Of a stretch of 64,000 nucleotides of DNA, positions 24,936-35,775 are shown piece by piece. Source of the stretch: Stenopsyche tienmushanensis (lineage: Eukaryota > Arthropoda > Insecta > Trichoptera > Stenopsychidae); assembly GCA_008973525.1 (NCBI GenBank), contig WACJ01000311.1, positions 186,001 through 250,000 on the forward strand. Reading direction: 5' to 3'. Position 1 is the stretch's first letter. Each line of letters opens with the position of its first letter. Made by a program: the position numbers and the translations under genes. The notes beneath the pieces are model-generated. The model had not been told where the DNA came from and did not search any database. It saw only the letters and a program-made list of their open reading frames with translations.

Positions 24936-27650
24936 TTAGACGGAACATCTAGTACTAGGTTTTTCGCAATCGGTGCTGTGATGTTAGGCACTCAATACTA
25001 TGTGTCATATTGATTTGACAATTATTTGCAGTAGATATTTACTTAAAATATTGCTTAAGAATATTTGGCAGTTTTGAATTTATAGCAATTTTACTAAACA
25101 CGCGGTGCTTAATTTTGCTCTGTCTGAAATCTTGGTTTTGAGCATTTGGAAAAAAATGAGTTGATTTATTTTTCAGATGCTAACAGAGAATTGGAACAGA
25201 TCAAATTGGATTTGTATCAAAATAATTGATTCCTTGTACGGATTTTCGCTTTACGAAAAACGTTTTCAGAACGTATCTAGGTCGTAAAGCGAGGAATGGG
25301 TGTTGTGCAATTGTTCCAGGATCATTGATGATTTAGTTAAACTAAATTTATTGTATAAAAATATTCAGAGGAACAGATTTTTTTTGTTATTAGCAGTAAC
25401 ACAATAATAGTTATAACCATTTCTATCAAGCGATCAAAATTGATGAGCTTGAGTTCATCTGCAAAATATTTTGCTATTTATAATATCTATATTATCCAGT
25501 GAATTTAGCATAATTTACAAATGTATAGAAAATTATCTTTTCAAATTATTCAGTGTTTTAACATGAAAAGGGGTGTAAAACGGACATCTGTGTATGTGAA
25601 TAAGTTTATTGAAAGAAAATGGAGCCCTTTCCAGGTGAGAAAACAGAGGCGAGGTTAGGAGAAGGGCTGATCGATACGGCCCTGTACCCAGAGAGGTACC
25701 CACTTTAGCAAATTTGCAAATTAGTAATCCTGTAACGAAATCTCGCTCTATCACACGGTAATCCCGGGCTGTCTAACCCCCTTCTGTCGTCAGGGCCGGA
25801 TTGGCGCGCGTCACTGCCGGATTACCTGACGCCGGCTCTGCCACCTCACTAACACTCTCTCGTTAACTACTCCTTTTCGTTCATTAAAATATTTCCAAAG
25901 GGGTTGATTGACACTCCACATTGACCAATCATAACTCTCATCCAGACACAAAAACGGCATCATGATAAAATACGGCAATATGATAATTTTTTAGTAAATT
26001 TCCAGCGGAACCTTTTTATTTTCCAACATCATGTCGCAGATCCGCAACGTATGAGCATCCCTTTTCCGCATAAAAATCGCTACAATAAATTTGCAATTCA
26101 TTCAAAGTTGACAAACGTAATTTTGGGTTTTAATAAGTGGAAAGCCGGCACTGTGGGGAAAGCTCCCGAAATGGGACAAAACGTGAACGGATTTAGAAAC
26201 GGAGCGGAGCTGTCTTCGAAGTTAACAAAGTGAGCAGGGCTGAGGGTATTTACGGTGAAATATGAAATGGGACAAGAAAAATTAGGCCATATTTTACATT
26301 TTACCCCACGACAGGGATAAAATGTTCATATTAATATTTTCACAATAGGTAAAACGAGCCCGAAATCTCATGTACGAAAAATTTATTTGCGCATCATTCA
26401 TAACAGCATTGCTTAAATGCTTCGAATTCTTCGATAGCAATTCATGCATTTGGTACGGAATAGGAAGCATGCATCTATTGATGAATGTCCGAGTTTCATT
26501 TTGACATTGAACTCATAATAATACAAAAAATATATGCGATACAAATTTTATTGAAACATACAAATTCATATAAGCTAATTTCACTTTGAGTTGGTTTAAT
26601 TTTTAATTCAAAAAGTGTTCGTATTTTAATTCAGTCCCTAAGTTAATCAGATCCAGGAAATCAAACATCGCTCTTATGCGATTTTAGTCACATTCCAGCT
26701 TATTGATCGTTCATAATAAATAGATTTTGCTTGTAATTTGACTCAAATTCATCTCAGTATGGAATGCACACTGGCAATGATGTAACCCCGACTTGCGCTC
26801 ATGTTGTTGCGCCCGGATTCGTTTACGATTCTTGGAATGGATTTTATCCGATGGCTTTCGAATCGCATTTTTCCTGTATAAATCTTGATTTCATTTCAAT
26901 TGGGAAGAGTTACAAGCGCGGCTCGTCTTGCGAGTCATTCTCTTGATTTAGTGAGGCTTTAGTTTTCAATTGTAATCCGTTAGAGAACAACGGTAGACTT
27001 ACACATCTGTAAGTTCGTAATGAGCTCTCGCTTTAGACAAATTATGTTAGTCGAAAAAAATAAATAGGCTCTCGTCGGTGTACGGTGGTGGGTGTCGTAA
27101 ATTTGTCTTGCATACCTGTGTCAAGGTATTTATTTACGCGACAGGTAAGTCGGAGGGGGAGAGATGAGACACCGGATCCGGTAATTTGAGAGCAGCTTTA
27201 TCTCGGATTAGCAGCACAAATTCAACACTGACACGTTGAATAATTAACGTTGGCTGGCTTCTGAGGATCGATTGGCGGGTGGGCTCTCGTGTAAGCCCAT
27301 TTGTTCACTCCTCTTCTCATCCCGGAGGCTGTGTGTGTGATCGGCGTCCACATCCAGGAGTGGAATGGAGCTGCTGATGTGATTAGAAAGGTGTCGCTCA
27401 GCATGTGAATGAAGTGTATTAATTGATAAATTTTCGGCTATCAGAGCCTTGAGCATGCTTTGAATTCCAATACGTTTTTACGCTTGGCTTTGGTAATAGG
27501 ATTTACGGTGTGGAAGCAACGACAGCGAGGAGATAAAAAAATGGTTTAAATTGAAATGTGTGTTAAGAAACATTCAATTTATGCACACTCGCGTTACGCA
27601 CATATTAACGTATATTTGACAGTTTAAAAATTGCATGATCATGCGGTGGG

Positions 27651-27712
27651 ATAGTGAGCTAGATCCTGTTTTATTATGAAGGCTCAGGCTTAAATTTTAA
27701 ACGGGATTTGCG
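27651..27712 (+). repeat. SINE family B head fragment
   Basis: ATAGTGAGCTAGATCCTG, then TTATTATGAAGGCTCAGGCT, then TAAATTTTAAACGGGAT follows the head consensus of family B. The body is missing. Confidence 0.5.
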
Positions 27713-27974
27713 CAATAGAAATACAAAACTTTTTTCCAACCTCTTGTCCAATAAATAATTACTCCTCTTTGACAATCAATAATTTCAAACATCTGCCAAA
27801 GTTCATATTCTCATTTACCAATTTGAATTAGAATATCTATACCACCTAAAATACAGTCCAGATATATCTCCCTTATATTATTTGCCTGATTTTATTTAAA
27901 AAATATATTTATACATCGTATTTTTAACTATTTAATTTGAAGAGATGCATTTTACTATTTTTGAATATGCGTTA

Positions 27975-28178
27975 GCATAGTGAGTTAAATCCTGGAATCT
28001 TATTATAACGATTCAGATCAAATCACCGCACCAATACCATCAATATCAATCGATTCAGGTTTAGTCTGATTTCCTAGATCTTAGAAATTATTCATGGATC
28101 TTCTTTTATTTGAAATTCCAACAATCACATGAAAAATCCTTTCCTGTAAAAAGTTATCATATAAAGATATTTTTCACA
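27975..28178 (+). repeat. SINE family B copy
   Basis: Head: ATAGTGAGTTAAATCCTGG, TTATTATAACGATTCAG, ATCAAATCACCG. Middle: CGATTCAGGTTTAGTCTGAT, TTCCTAGATC. 3' module: ATCACATGAAAAATCCTTTC. Block order agrees with the copies at 24626 and 37625. Confidence 0.65.
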
Positions 28179-30302
28179 TCATCAATCATCATGGTGCAGC
28201 CAACTGTTCACTGCACAACTGTGGACTTGTTCAATATCCATTCACAGGAGAGGATTACATCCATTCTGTCCTCCTCATTCGCTCGATGTTGAATATAGTT
28301 TCATTTGGAACGTTCACCCAGCGGATCTCTTGGATGAACGTATCGAAGGGCGCTTTCATAACCATCTCGATAGGGAAGTGTGGAGGGAGTTTTTTCCCCG
28401 GAAGACCGTGGAAAGCTGTTCTAGACGACCTTCTTGATTTGATAAGAAAAGGCTTTCTGGAATGCAAATAATCCAGACAATCCTTTCCTAGCTAGGGCGT
28501 TGCCAGACTATGGTAAAGTCATACGTGATGCTCAAGTGCATCTCGGATTCGCTCCTACACCAACTGAGGGTGTCTCCCCGTCTACGAGCAACTTGCCCGT
28601 GCGGATTCGAGGTTGAGTGGTTTCCTTATTCAGGTTGACCCTCTCAGTTCGGCGATTTCAAAGCGATATAGAAGGTAGCGGAAGATAATGTTATCGTTAC
28701 GAAGTGGAATTCTTCGTCTGTCATTCTTCCCGGCCATCTGCTTGTTGATCCTCTTGTCCTTGTTCTGATTTTAAATGTTCCTGGCTCCGATCCGGTAAAG
28801 TTTCGGTATAATAAGATTTAAATATGTACGAGAAAGAGAGTGATAGCAAGCCGGGAGGGGGTTTGTGTTTATTACATTGCTTAGGGTTTTAAATTATGGT
28901 GTACTTGTGTAATATTTTGTGGGTGGCATTGAGTTTTAGGTTACGTTTCGCAGATTTTGTTTTTATAGGTAACTAGTTTTTAATTGGTTCGACTGGAAGC
29001 AAAACTGAATTCTTATCGATATGATATATTCTAACTTTATATGGATATTTCAACACCTCCTTAGAGAAATATTATCAGAGAATAAATTCAAATGTATCTC
29101 AAAAATGCTTCTTTAACAATGAATATATCTATTGTTCTTCATGTTATGCCATTTGTCTAATGCATCGGTTTACCTCGTCCGCATTTTCTAACCAAGATTT
29201 TCCATTAGAGCATTTCTTCAATCCACTTCTTGTCAGTTTGTCTGATGATATGTCCATTAACATATGAAAAAAAACAGTGCAGTCTTGCTTTCATTATTCA
29301 GTGATATTGACAATGAATGCAATTGATTGATGTATAGATTATAAGGCCACTTCATACCCCTCTTCATAATGTCAGAGATAATATCATCAAGCTTAAATGT
29401 TATACAAATTTACTGTTGACGCAAAAAGACAACAGTATTAAATGTCGAGATTTTGATGCAATAAAAAAATCTGCAAAATATCAAACATTCCATTTTTCCC
29501 ACGTTATAAATACGTAACGTGTTAATACCGAAAAATTAAAATAAAACTAAGAGGAACGCGGAATGGCGAATCTATTAATTCTCTAAAATGATTTCCCATG
29601 AAGTCGCCAGCACTTTGGCCATGATTTATTGGGAGGAAAGAAGTTATTTATTATTTCTGTGTTCGCCGATAAATTTTCATACGGCGGCATAAATAAAAAA
29701 GTGAATGTAGTCATCTCGGCAAATGTCAGTAAGTGTAGTATTTTTTATTCGACTCTGTAAACACATTCGGATTACCAAATTCGTATCCCGGAGCGATTAC
29801 CGTCCGAAATTGGGCCCGTAAAAAATCGCCGCGAAAAATTATCAATGCAATGCGCGCTCGTCGGGGAATTACGGCAATTTGGCGCATTCGCTGGAAAAAT
29901 CCGCCACCAAATTACTATTTAAAATGTTTAGGGCAATCATCGCGATGAGTTCACACGGCGGCTATTTGAGAAACTGTGAGCATTATTCGTATAATTTGAG
30001 AATTTTCAGACGTTCGCATCCAAACGGGGTCGCATTCTTGGAACTATTGTTGTGGATTGGAATTAAAATTAGGGCGGATTTATGACAATCGCATAAATTT
30101 AAAAAATATGCTGCGGCGATGTATAAAACCGGCAATTAATGCACGCCGGCGATTTTGACGCAACAATAGCGCCTTGATTGAATTTAATCAAACGTCTGAT
30201 AAATGATTGCATTCATAATTAGCATAAAATCAGAGGCTCCAATCGGATTTGCATCGCGCATCTTGTATAAAATCGATAGATTTGCATTGATTTGTATTTT
30301 AC

Positions 30303-30459
30303 CTGAATTGTCGAGGATGGGCGAATCCAGAGGCCTCCTGCAGGGCGCTCCCAAGCGTCCCGCGGGCGCGGCGCCCCTGGACATGATGGCCGCTATGGAA
30401 AAGTCCGTCGCTCTTCCCTTCATCAGCGCGGCTTCTTCTTGCATCGTCCCCAGCAGCAT
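30303..30459 (-). CDS. Tbx20: Tbx20-like T-box gene, coding exon 1 (eh1-like motif)
   Basis: This first coding exon, read on the minus strand, has 52 codons plus one base of a split glycine, and ends at the donor AATTCAG|GTAAAA. The start chosen is the ATG at 30459 (A at -3). In-frame alternatives are 30498 upstream and 30444 or 30423 downstream. Residues 18-28 read ATDFSIAAIMS. FSIAAIM fits the eh1-type motif known at the N-terminus of Tbx20 proteins, which can recruit Groucho co-repressors (family knowledge). A basic, Ala/Pro/Arg-rich stretch and DSPILDNS follow. The split codon joins exon 2 exactly (G|GA). The exon is CpG-rich against an AT-rich background. Two observations support the call: the Tbx20-like N-terminal motif, and phase agreement through all three exons. 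The antisense strand also has an open frame (30203-30604), which I take as a shadow. Confidence 0.88.
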
Positions 30460-31117
30460 CCTAGTCGCGTCCGAATTTACCGAAATTGCCAAAATCAAAT
30501 CACAAATCCGTCGTTGCGGATTTGAACTGCGACTGGGACATTTTTATGAGCGCGGAACCGACGGGCGGCACGATTTCGATGCGCGCACAATTTCAACACA
30601 ATAATCACTTCGAACCGTGTCCATATAATAAATTGACGATAAGACGCTCACAATTGCCAAAATAGGTGTAATTTTGGCGACTTGAATAATTGCTGATGAC
30701 GTAAAAAAAGGAACACTTGGCAAAAATGTTTTATTTTTAATAAGTACTATATTTATTATTTATATATATTTTCACTTGGCGTTGTTTATGGTTGCATAAA
30801 TATTATTTATGGCTTTCTGTGTTGTTATTATTGTGATTTGACGTTGATTTGAGACTTTTTGAGATTGAATTTTACGTTTTTATTTGTTGTTGGGTTAAGA
30901 TGTTTATATTATTATTATTGTCCGATGGGTTTTGAGTATGCGATGTCGTTCGATGACAGATTAGGATGAAAAAAAAGATGTTTTGTGTTGGTCCGGAGGA
31001 GGAGCGCGGTAGTTCAGCGAACCGTTCGGCGTCTCGCGCGGTACTGGAGAGCGGCGCGCGCCGCGGGGAGGGCGGACCGCACGCGACACGCACACATGCG
31101 AGTGCCGGGGCGGTCCT
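30460..31117 (-). promoter_or_regulatory. Putative 5' leader and core promoter region of the Tbx20-like gene
   Basis: Upstream of the start codon on the minus strand there are about 520 AT-rich bases, then a strongly CpG-rich block at roughly 30985-31110 containing GCGGCGCGCGCCGC-type sequence. On the minus strand a GA-rich tract (31118-31185) lies directly upstream of that block. A CpG block with adjacent GAGA repeats is a common arrangement at developmental gene promoters in arthropods (general knowledge). A transcription start cannot be placed from sequence alone. A 73-codon minus-strand ORF (31093-30872) would be an upstream ORF if transcription starts further up. Confidence 0.5.
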
Positions 31118-31185
31118 TCCTCTCTCTTCTCTTCTCTTCTCTTCTCATCTCATCTCATCACATCTATTTTCTCTCTCATTTACTA
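31118..31185. repeat. Pyrimidine-rich repeat (TTCTC)n then (ATCTC)n; GAGA-type on the minus strand
   Basis: Tandem TTCTC units change into ATCTC units and then a CTCTCTC run. On the minus strand, which is that of the nearby Tbx20-like gene, this is a GAGAG-rich array next to the CpG block. It could bind GAGA-factor-like proteins; equally it may be a plain microsatellite. Confidence 0.8.
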
Positions 31186-31674
31186 TCGAGAGAGTGCAAC
31201 GACTTTCGCACTAATATTTTTGCATCAAAAAAATAAAAATGATATAAAAATTACAGATTTTAATCGACGTAAAAACCATATGGAATCCTTGAAAAAATGC
31301 TTAACAAATCTTATTTTTTTATTTAAAAAAATGTTAAAATAAATTTTAAATGCATATGACCAACTAAGCTTATAAATTTGAATTTTTAATTAAAATTTCA
31401 AATTTGGTATTATACAAACATAATTTAAGCAGATTTGCAATTTAAATACTAAATCTAATTTTTTAACAAATTCAAATCAAAAACATTACCTAAATATGCT
31501 GTATTTAATACAAAAAATACTTTCCAAGAGCAATTAATAATCGAGGCGTTATTTTGACAATGGTATTAATTACCAGAAACTATTCGTACCAATAATGATG
31601 AAATATGTTGCACGAATTGAATATGCAAAATCAGATATGAAATGAGTTAATTATCGGACCGATTTTCGTATGCA

Positions 31675-31835
31675 ATCGTTGCACGAGGGCGCGAAAGAGA
31701 CAACAATAACAGATATGTAGCGGCGAACCGGCGTTCGTTAATAAAAGAGGAAGGGGACGGCGGCCACGCCTTGCGGCGATCGCGACGAGTGCGAGCGCGA
31801 CAAATACGCGTAGCGCGCGCTCATTCGCGCAAAAG
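31675..31835. promoter_or_regulatory. CpG-rich block upstream of the Tbx20-like gene
   Basis: Dense CpG (for example GCGACGAGTGCGAGCGCGAC and TAGCGCGCGCTCATTCGCGC) lies about 1.2-1.4 kb upstream of the exon 1 start codon in AT-rich DNA. It has no convincing ORF. Alternative promoter or regulatory island is my reading; there is no direct proof. Confidence 0.4.
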
Positions 31836-32285
31836 CTTGCGACTGATAATAGAAGAATGTCAATAATAGGTAGCTTTCACGGTCACGTGCTTTATATCGC
31901 GAGTTCATCATCGGTTAATTCGTATGAACTCGAAACGTTTCCGTAAATGCATACATATGATATATAAAAAATATATTGCAATAAAAAATAATAATATATT
32001 TTTAATATAATAATAATTTAGTATCAAAAATAAAAATTAATTACAAATTAATACGACTTAAAATAAAAGTTAAAATTAAATCTTACAAAATATTTAATAT
32101 AACTTAATATTATATCAAAGGGAGGTTTGGCAATGGTCAGACAAAAAGCCACTCTCAAAAAAAAAAAAAAAATGCAAAATTCAATAACATTGAAAATTAA
32201 ATTAAAAATATTTTCAGTATAGGTTCAATTGGATCCCATAATTGTTAGGGCCCCCCTAATTAAAAACATTTTAAAGTAATTTGAA

Positions 32286-32410
32286 ACTGGTATAATGGTT
32301 CTTACTATAAAAGCTCAGGATCAAATCTAGACTATAAAAAAATCACCGCATGAACACATTTTTCATGATCGTTTCGGGTTAGCTCTGATTTTATGATTCT
32401 AGAAAATTAA
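32286..32410 (+). repeat. SINE family B copy abutting a hAT-like MITE
   Basis: Head: CTGGTATAATGGTTCTTACT, ATAAAAGCTCAGGATCAAATC. Then AAATCACCGCATGAAC and a middle block TTCGGGTTAGCTCTGATTTT. It matches the copy at 27975 in order. The 3' module is missing; the hAT-like element starts 24 bp later. Confidence 0.5.
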
Positions 32411-32433
32411 ATACTAATATTAATAAATATTAT

Positions 32434-32984
32434 CAGGGCCGCAACAAAAGCGTGGTAAAACAGGCGCCCGCCACGGGCGCAACTGCACTTGAGGCGCAAA
32501 ACACAGAATAACAACCCGGTCGAGAGTTGCACATGGTTTTTATTTTACTTTACATGAACCAACATTGATTGACTCTTTTCTTCGTTATCGTTATGTTCAA
32601 ATATGGCATCCGATCGCGAGCCGCTCATTCGTCATATCAGCGGTCCGAAAAGCGGACCGATTGAGCATACTAACTTTTATGGCCACTCCGTCCTCTTTTA
32701 GGGCATTTTCTATGATCTGTATGATCACAGAAGCAACGTAGCGTCTAGATACTTTATATCATTGTACTTTTTTTACAACAGTAACTGCCATATATACATT
32801 AGGTCGGGTACTTTTGGGACTATCTTTGTATATTATTTTAAATCATATATTATAATAGTATTTAATAAATTGCATTTATAATAGTATTAGTTGACTTTAA
32901 AAAATAAATTGGATTTCCGGGGGGGAGGGAGGGCGTTAAGCTAGATACTTGCCACGGGCACTTCATACCCTAGTTACGGCTCTG
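32434..32984. mobile_element. hAT-like MITE (551 bp)
   Basis: The left end is CAGGGCCGCAACAAAAGCG. The right end, reverse-complemented, is CAGAGCCGTAACTAGGGTA, giving imperfect terminal inverted repeats of the CAGRGCCGYAAC type usual in hAT elements. The flanks AATATTAT (32426-32433) and ATTATTAT (32985-32992) form an 8-bp target duplication with one mismatch, the hAT length. Subterminal GCCACGGGCGC / GCCCGTGGC segments are also inverted. There is no transposase ORF, so it is non-autonomous. Repeat Y lies inside it. Confidence 0.75.
32610..32735 (+). repeat. Repeat Y copy 1, with a stable hairpin
   Basis: It matches 60793-60922 on the same strand, sharing TCGCGAG, GGTCCGAAAAG, GGACCG, CTCTTTTAGGG and GGCATTTTCTATGATCTGTA. 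At 32641-32659 CGGTCCG and CGGACCG form a perfect 7-bp stem around AAAAG. It is inside the hAT-like MITE. The function is unknown. Confidence 0.65.
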
Positions 32985-33154
32985 ATTATTATAATTAATT
33001 TTGAACCATGATGATTATGTACCACACTCGATAATAATTTACCTATAAATTCCTATCATCACATCACACATGAACGAGTTCATTAGGGAGATTTTTAAGA
33101 AGAAAAATAAGAATGTACTGAAACACAAATATAGTTTTCCCAGATAAGAATATA

Positions 33155-33497
33155 CGAGGGTCATCTAGAAAGTAAGACTACAAGGGCTCCTGAAGCCTAG
33201 CATGTATAGGGGATCATAATGGTCAGTTTGTTTGGTCCCACGTGTATGTCGATCACTTTGTTCAGTCAGAGTAAATTCTTCCGGTGGAGAGGCCATCGCG
33301 TGCTCATCCGTTTTTAGACTTTGCAGAACAATATCCCCGCGAACATCCATAAGAAGCTCGTAAAAGTTAATGGTAGTAATGTGATGAGTCGACAACATGT
33401 CACGAAGTGGGTTAGGTTGTTCAGAGAATTTCAATGAAATATAAGCATTTTTCGTTCCTACATAAATGTTGTAACCTTACTTTTTGGATGACCCTCA
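33155..33497. mobile_element. mariner-type MITE (343 bp)
   Basis: The left end CGAGGGTCATCTAGAAAGTA and the right end, reverse-complemented, TGAGGGTCATCCAAAAAGTA match at about 22 of 27 positions and are flanked by TA on both sides (33153-33154, 33498-33499). This is the target and end style of mariner elements. The inside has a minus-strand open frame (33434-33165) with no mariner catalytic motif, so the element is non-autonomous. Confidence 0.8.
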
Positions 33498-33649
33498 TAT
33501 TCAAGAATAAAAACTAATGTTGTTCAGCTATGTGGACCAAGTCCAACATTCATTTTAAATAAATCTGGCCGGGGCATATATTTTTCATTGATTTTAATGC
33601 ACGAATTTGTTCTCCAAAGATTCTTATGCATCATATAATATGTCAATCG

Positions 33650-33740
33650 TATGTGAAATAATACGGGAAACTACCATAGAAAAATCCTCCATCCTTAGAA
33701 AAATCTTCTATGGTGATAATCTACGTCTAATAATGCTCCA
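33650..33740 (+). repeat. SINE family B 3' fragment with internal inverted repeat
   Basis: AAAAATCCTCCATCCTTAGA, AAAATCTTCTATGGTGATAA, TCTACGTCTAATAAT follows the family-B 3' module. ACCATAGAA (33673-33681) and TTCTATGGT (33706-33714) are exact inverted repeats. Confidence 0.45.
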
Positions 33741-35711
33741 ACACCCATAAATTAACACATCAATAATAATTGAAGCATAATTAAATCTTAATTTATAATT
33801 AATTTAATTTAATTAAAAATATAAATTCATATTTTTGGTAAGGGGGTTCTAAAGAGACTATTTTTTCTCCAAGAATCACAATGTATATTCACTTCAGAAT
33901 GGTAAAAACCCATAAGATCTTTAAGATTTCGAGGTATCGTCTAGGATTGTTTATATATTAAACTTACAAAGCTAATATATTTTTAATTATAATATAAATT
34001 TGTAAATAGTATTGTTTTAAGAATATTATTAACCAACTGAAAAATTAAAAATGTATAATATTTTTGTGTTTTATGTAATATCAAAGCTCAATAATATCAT
34101 ATTCAAATTAACAGATATTATGATTTTTTTAAGATAGCTTGTACCTTTTGTCTCATTTGATTTAGAATCAACTGGAAATAGTTCCTGGAATGTCAAGATA
34201 TTTACATTCTTTATTGTTAAGTCACATTTTATTATCGTTAGGATATATTTTTGGGTATGCATATAAGGAAGAATGTTAAAATTAAAACTAACACCACGAA
34301 AAAAAGTCTCAACGTTAAGGCTCATTAAATTCGGTAATGAATTTCGTCCCACCCCAACATATGCCTGTCATATATTTTTTAGACATTAACAGCCGCCTAT
34401 TTTTTTAGTAAATAGAAATGAAATATTATTTCTGTAAATCATCACCTGGAAGTCGTTCGAGTGTCAAAATCCTCGGTGTCATATTACGGCAGACCTCCAC
34501 TTAACTCCGGTCGAACATCCGAAAAGAAGTCGGTCTTTATTGGTTTACAAGAAAAACATGTATTTAATTACGGAAATGTTTATATAACCTCATGGCTCGA
34601 AATTCGATTTTATCCCTTGGATGCATTCAGTGCATTGTGGCATACATATTTGATGATGACTTTGAAAAATGCAGAAGTTTTAATAGTTTATCGCTGCAAG
34701 CCGACATCATATTATTCGAAAGGGGAGCTTTAATATATAAATTACGTATGTTGGGGAATAGGAATGTTACACGCCCCTAGTCATTTTAATACTATGAATA
34801 AATGTAAATATGTATGTAACCACTATGGTTAACAACTGTTATTATTTAGATTTTTTTAAAAATCCTTATGAAAATACTTATAATTGCGGGTATCAGTTCA
34901 TTGAGTATTTACAGCATATTTCATTGGTTAATTGCGCCTTTGGGTCTATTTGATATTATTTTGTAGCCTTATTTACTTATGATGATGAGTGCAAAATGAT
35001 GTTGAAATATGTTTAAAAAAAGATAGCAATAAATAGAGGTTTGAATGAGTGAGTCGTTCCCGAATATGACAGTTTCTATCATCTTATTGTCAGAGCAACG
35101 TCTGCCTGGATGCGAGGCTCCAGAATTGAGCGTCGTAATGTGGTCGCCCCTCCCATTAAGCATCAACGTTAGGATATGATGTAGGTCCTGGCGAGGATAT
35201 TTTTCAATTTGTTGGAATGGCCTCGGGAACAGAAATGTGAATTTTATTGCTGACATTTCTCGCCTAGGCGCCTTGCGAGGTGTTGCGCCCCCGCGGCTTC
35301 CGCCCTTCGCGAAACACCCCCCCTAACCGCATAAATACAATTTGTATTGCGAAAATATTTTAGGACGGGGGCGACCTATCCCCGAGTACACCGCATTTAT
35401 AAATTTGCGCCTGTTTACTTTTTTCATTTCGCTATCTCGATGCTAATTTTTTTTAGATTGTTCTTTGTGTTTTTCGGAAGCGGTTATTAATGTGTTTAAT
35501 AATTCATTTCGAATTCGTACAAAATGAAAATTTAATCAGCGAATTTTGCCAGAAAACATATTAATATATCATAATTACACGTTACCAGCTAACGTTTAAT
35601 TTTTCACATCGCCACAATTTTTTTAAATGAAAAAGCAACATTAAGAAAGTATAATAGCAGACTAAATGTTACTAAGTTCATACCAGACCAAGAATTAATG
35701 AAGTAGACTAG

Positions 35712-35775
35712 TTTCTAGTGTATTATTATAAAAGTAAAGATTCAAATCATGATTATGAAAACCTGATTTTCTGCT
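35712..35775 (+). repeat. SINE family B head fragment
   Basis: TTCTAGTGTATTATTATAAA, AGTAAAGATTCAAATCATGA, TTATGAAAACC parallels the family-B head. It is short and diverged. Confidence 0.4.

Larger units (their letters stand above)
22704..30302 (-). other. Intron 1 of the Tbx20-like gene
   Basis: This 7599-bp GT-AG intron runs from GT at 30302-30301 to AG at 22705-22704. It contains four SINE copies, listed separately. Less AT-rich blocks at about 23820-24260, 25590-25870, 27060-27380, 28250-28800 and 29570-29900 show no recognisable protein and are candidates for conserved regulatory DNA, which is common in introns of developmental regulators. Short ORFs in it (for example 28255-28467 minus and 28286-28471 plus) match no family I know. 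Confidence 0.8.

Noticed and set aside
25791..25840. CAGGGCCGG ... CCGGCTCTG inverted ends 50 bp apart, resembling hAT termini
   Set aside because: Too close together for an element and flanks show no 8-bp duplication; probably GC-rich intronic DNA.
30203..30604. 133-codon plus-strand ORF
   Set aside because: It is antisense to Tbx20-like exon 1; its openness follows from the GC-rich coding exon on the other strand, and its product resembles nothing.
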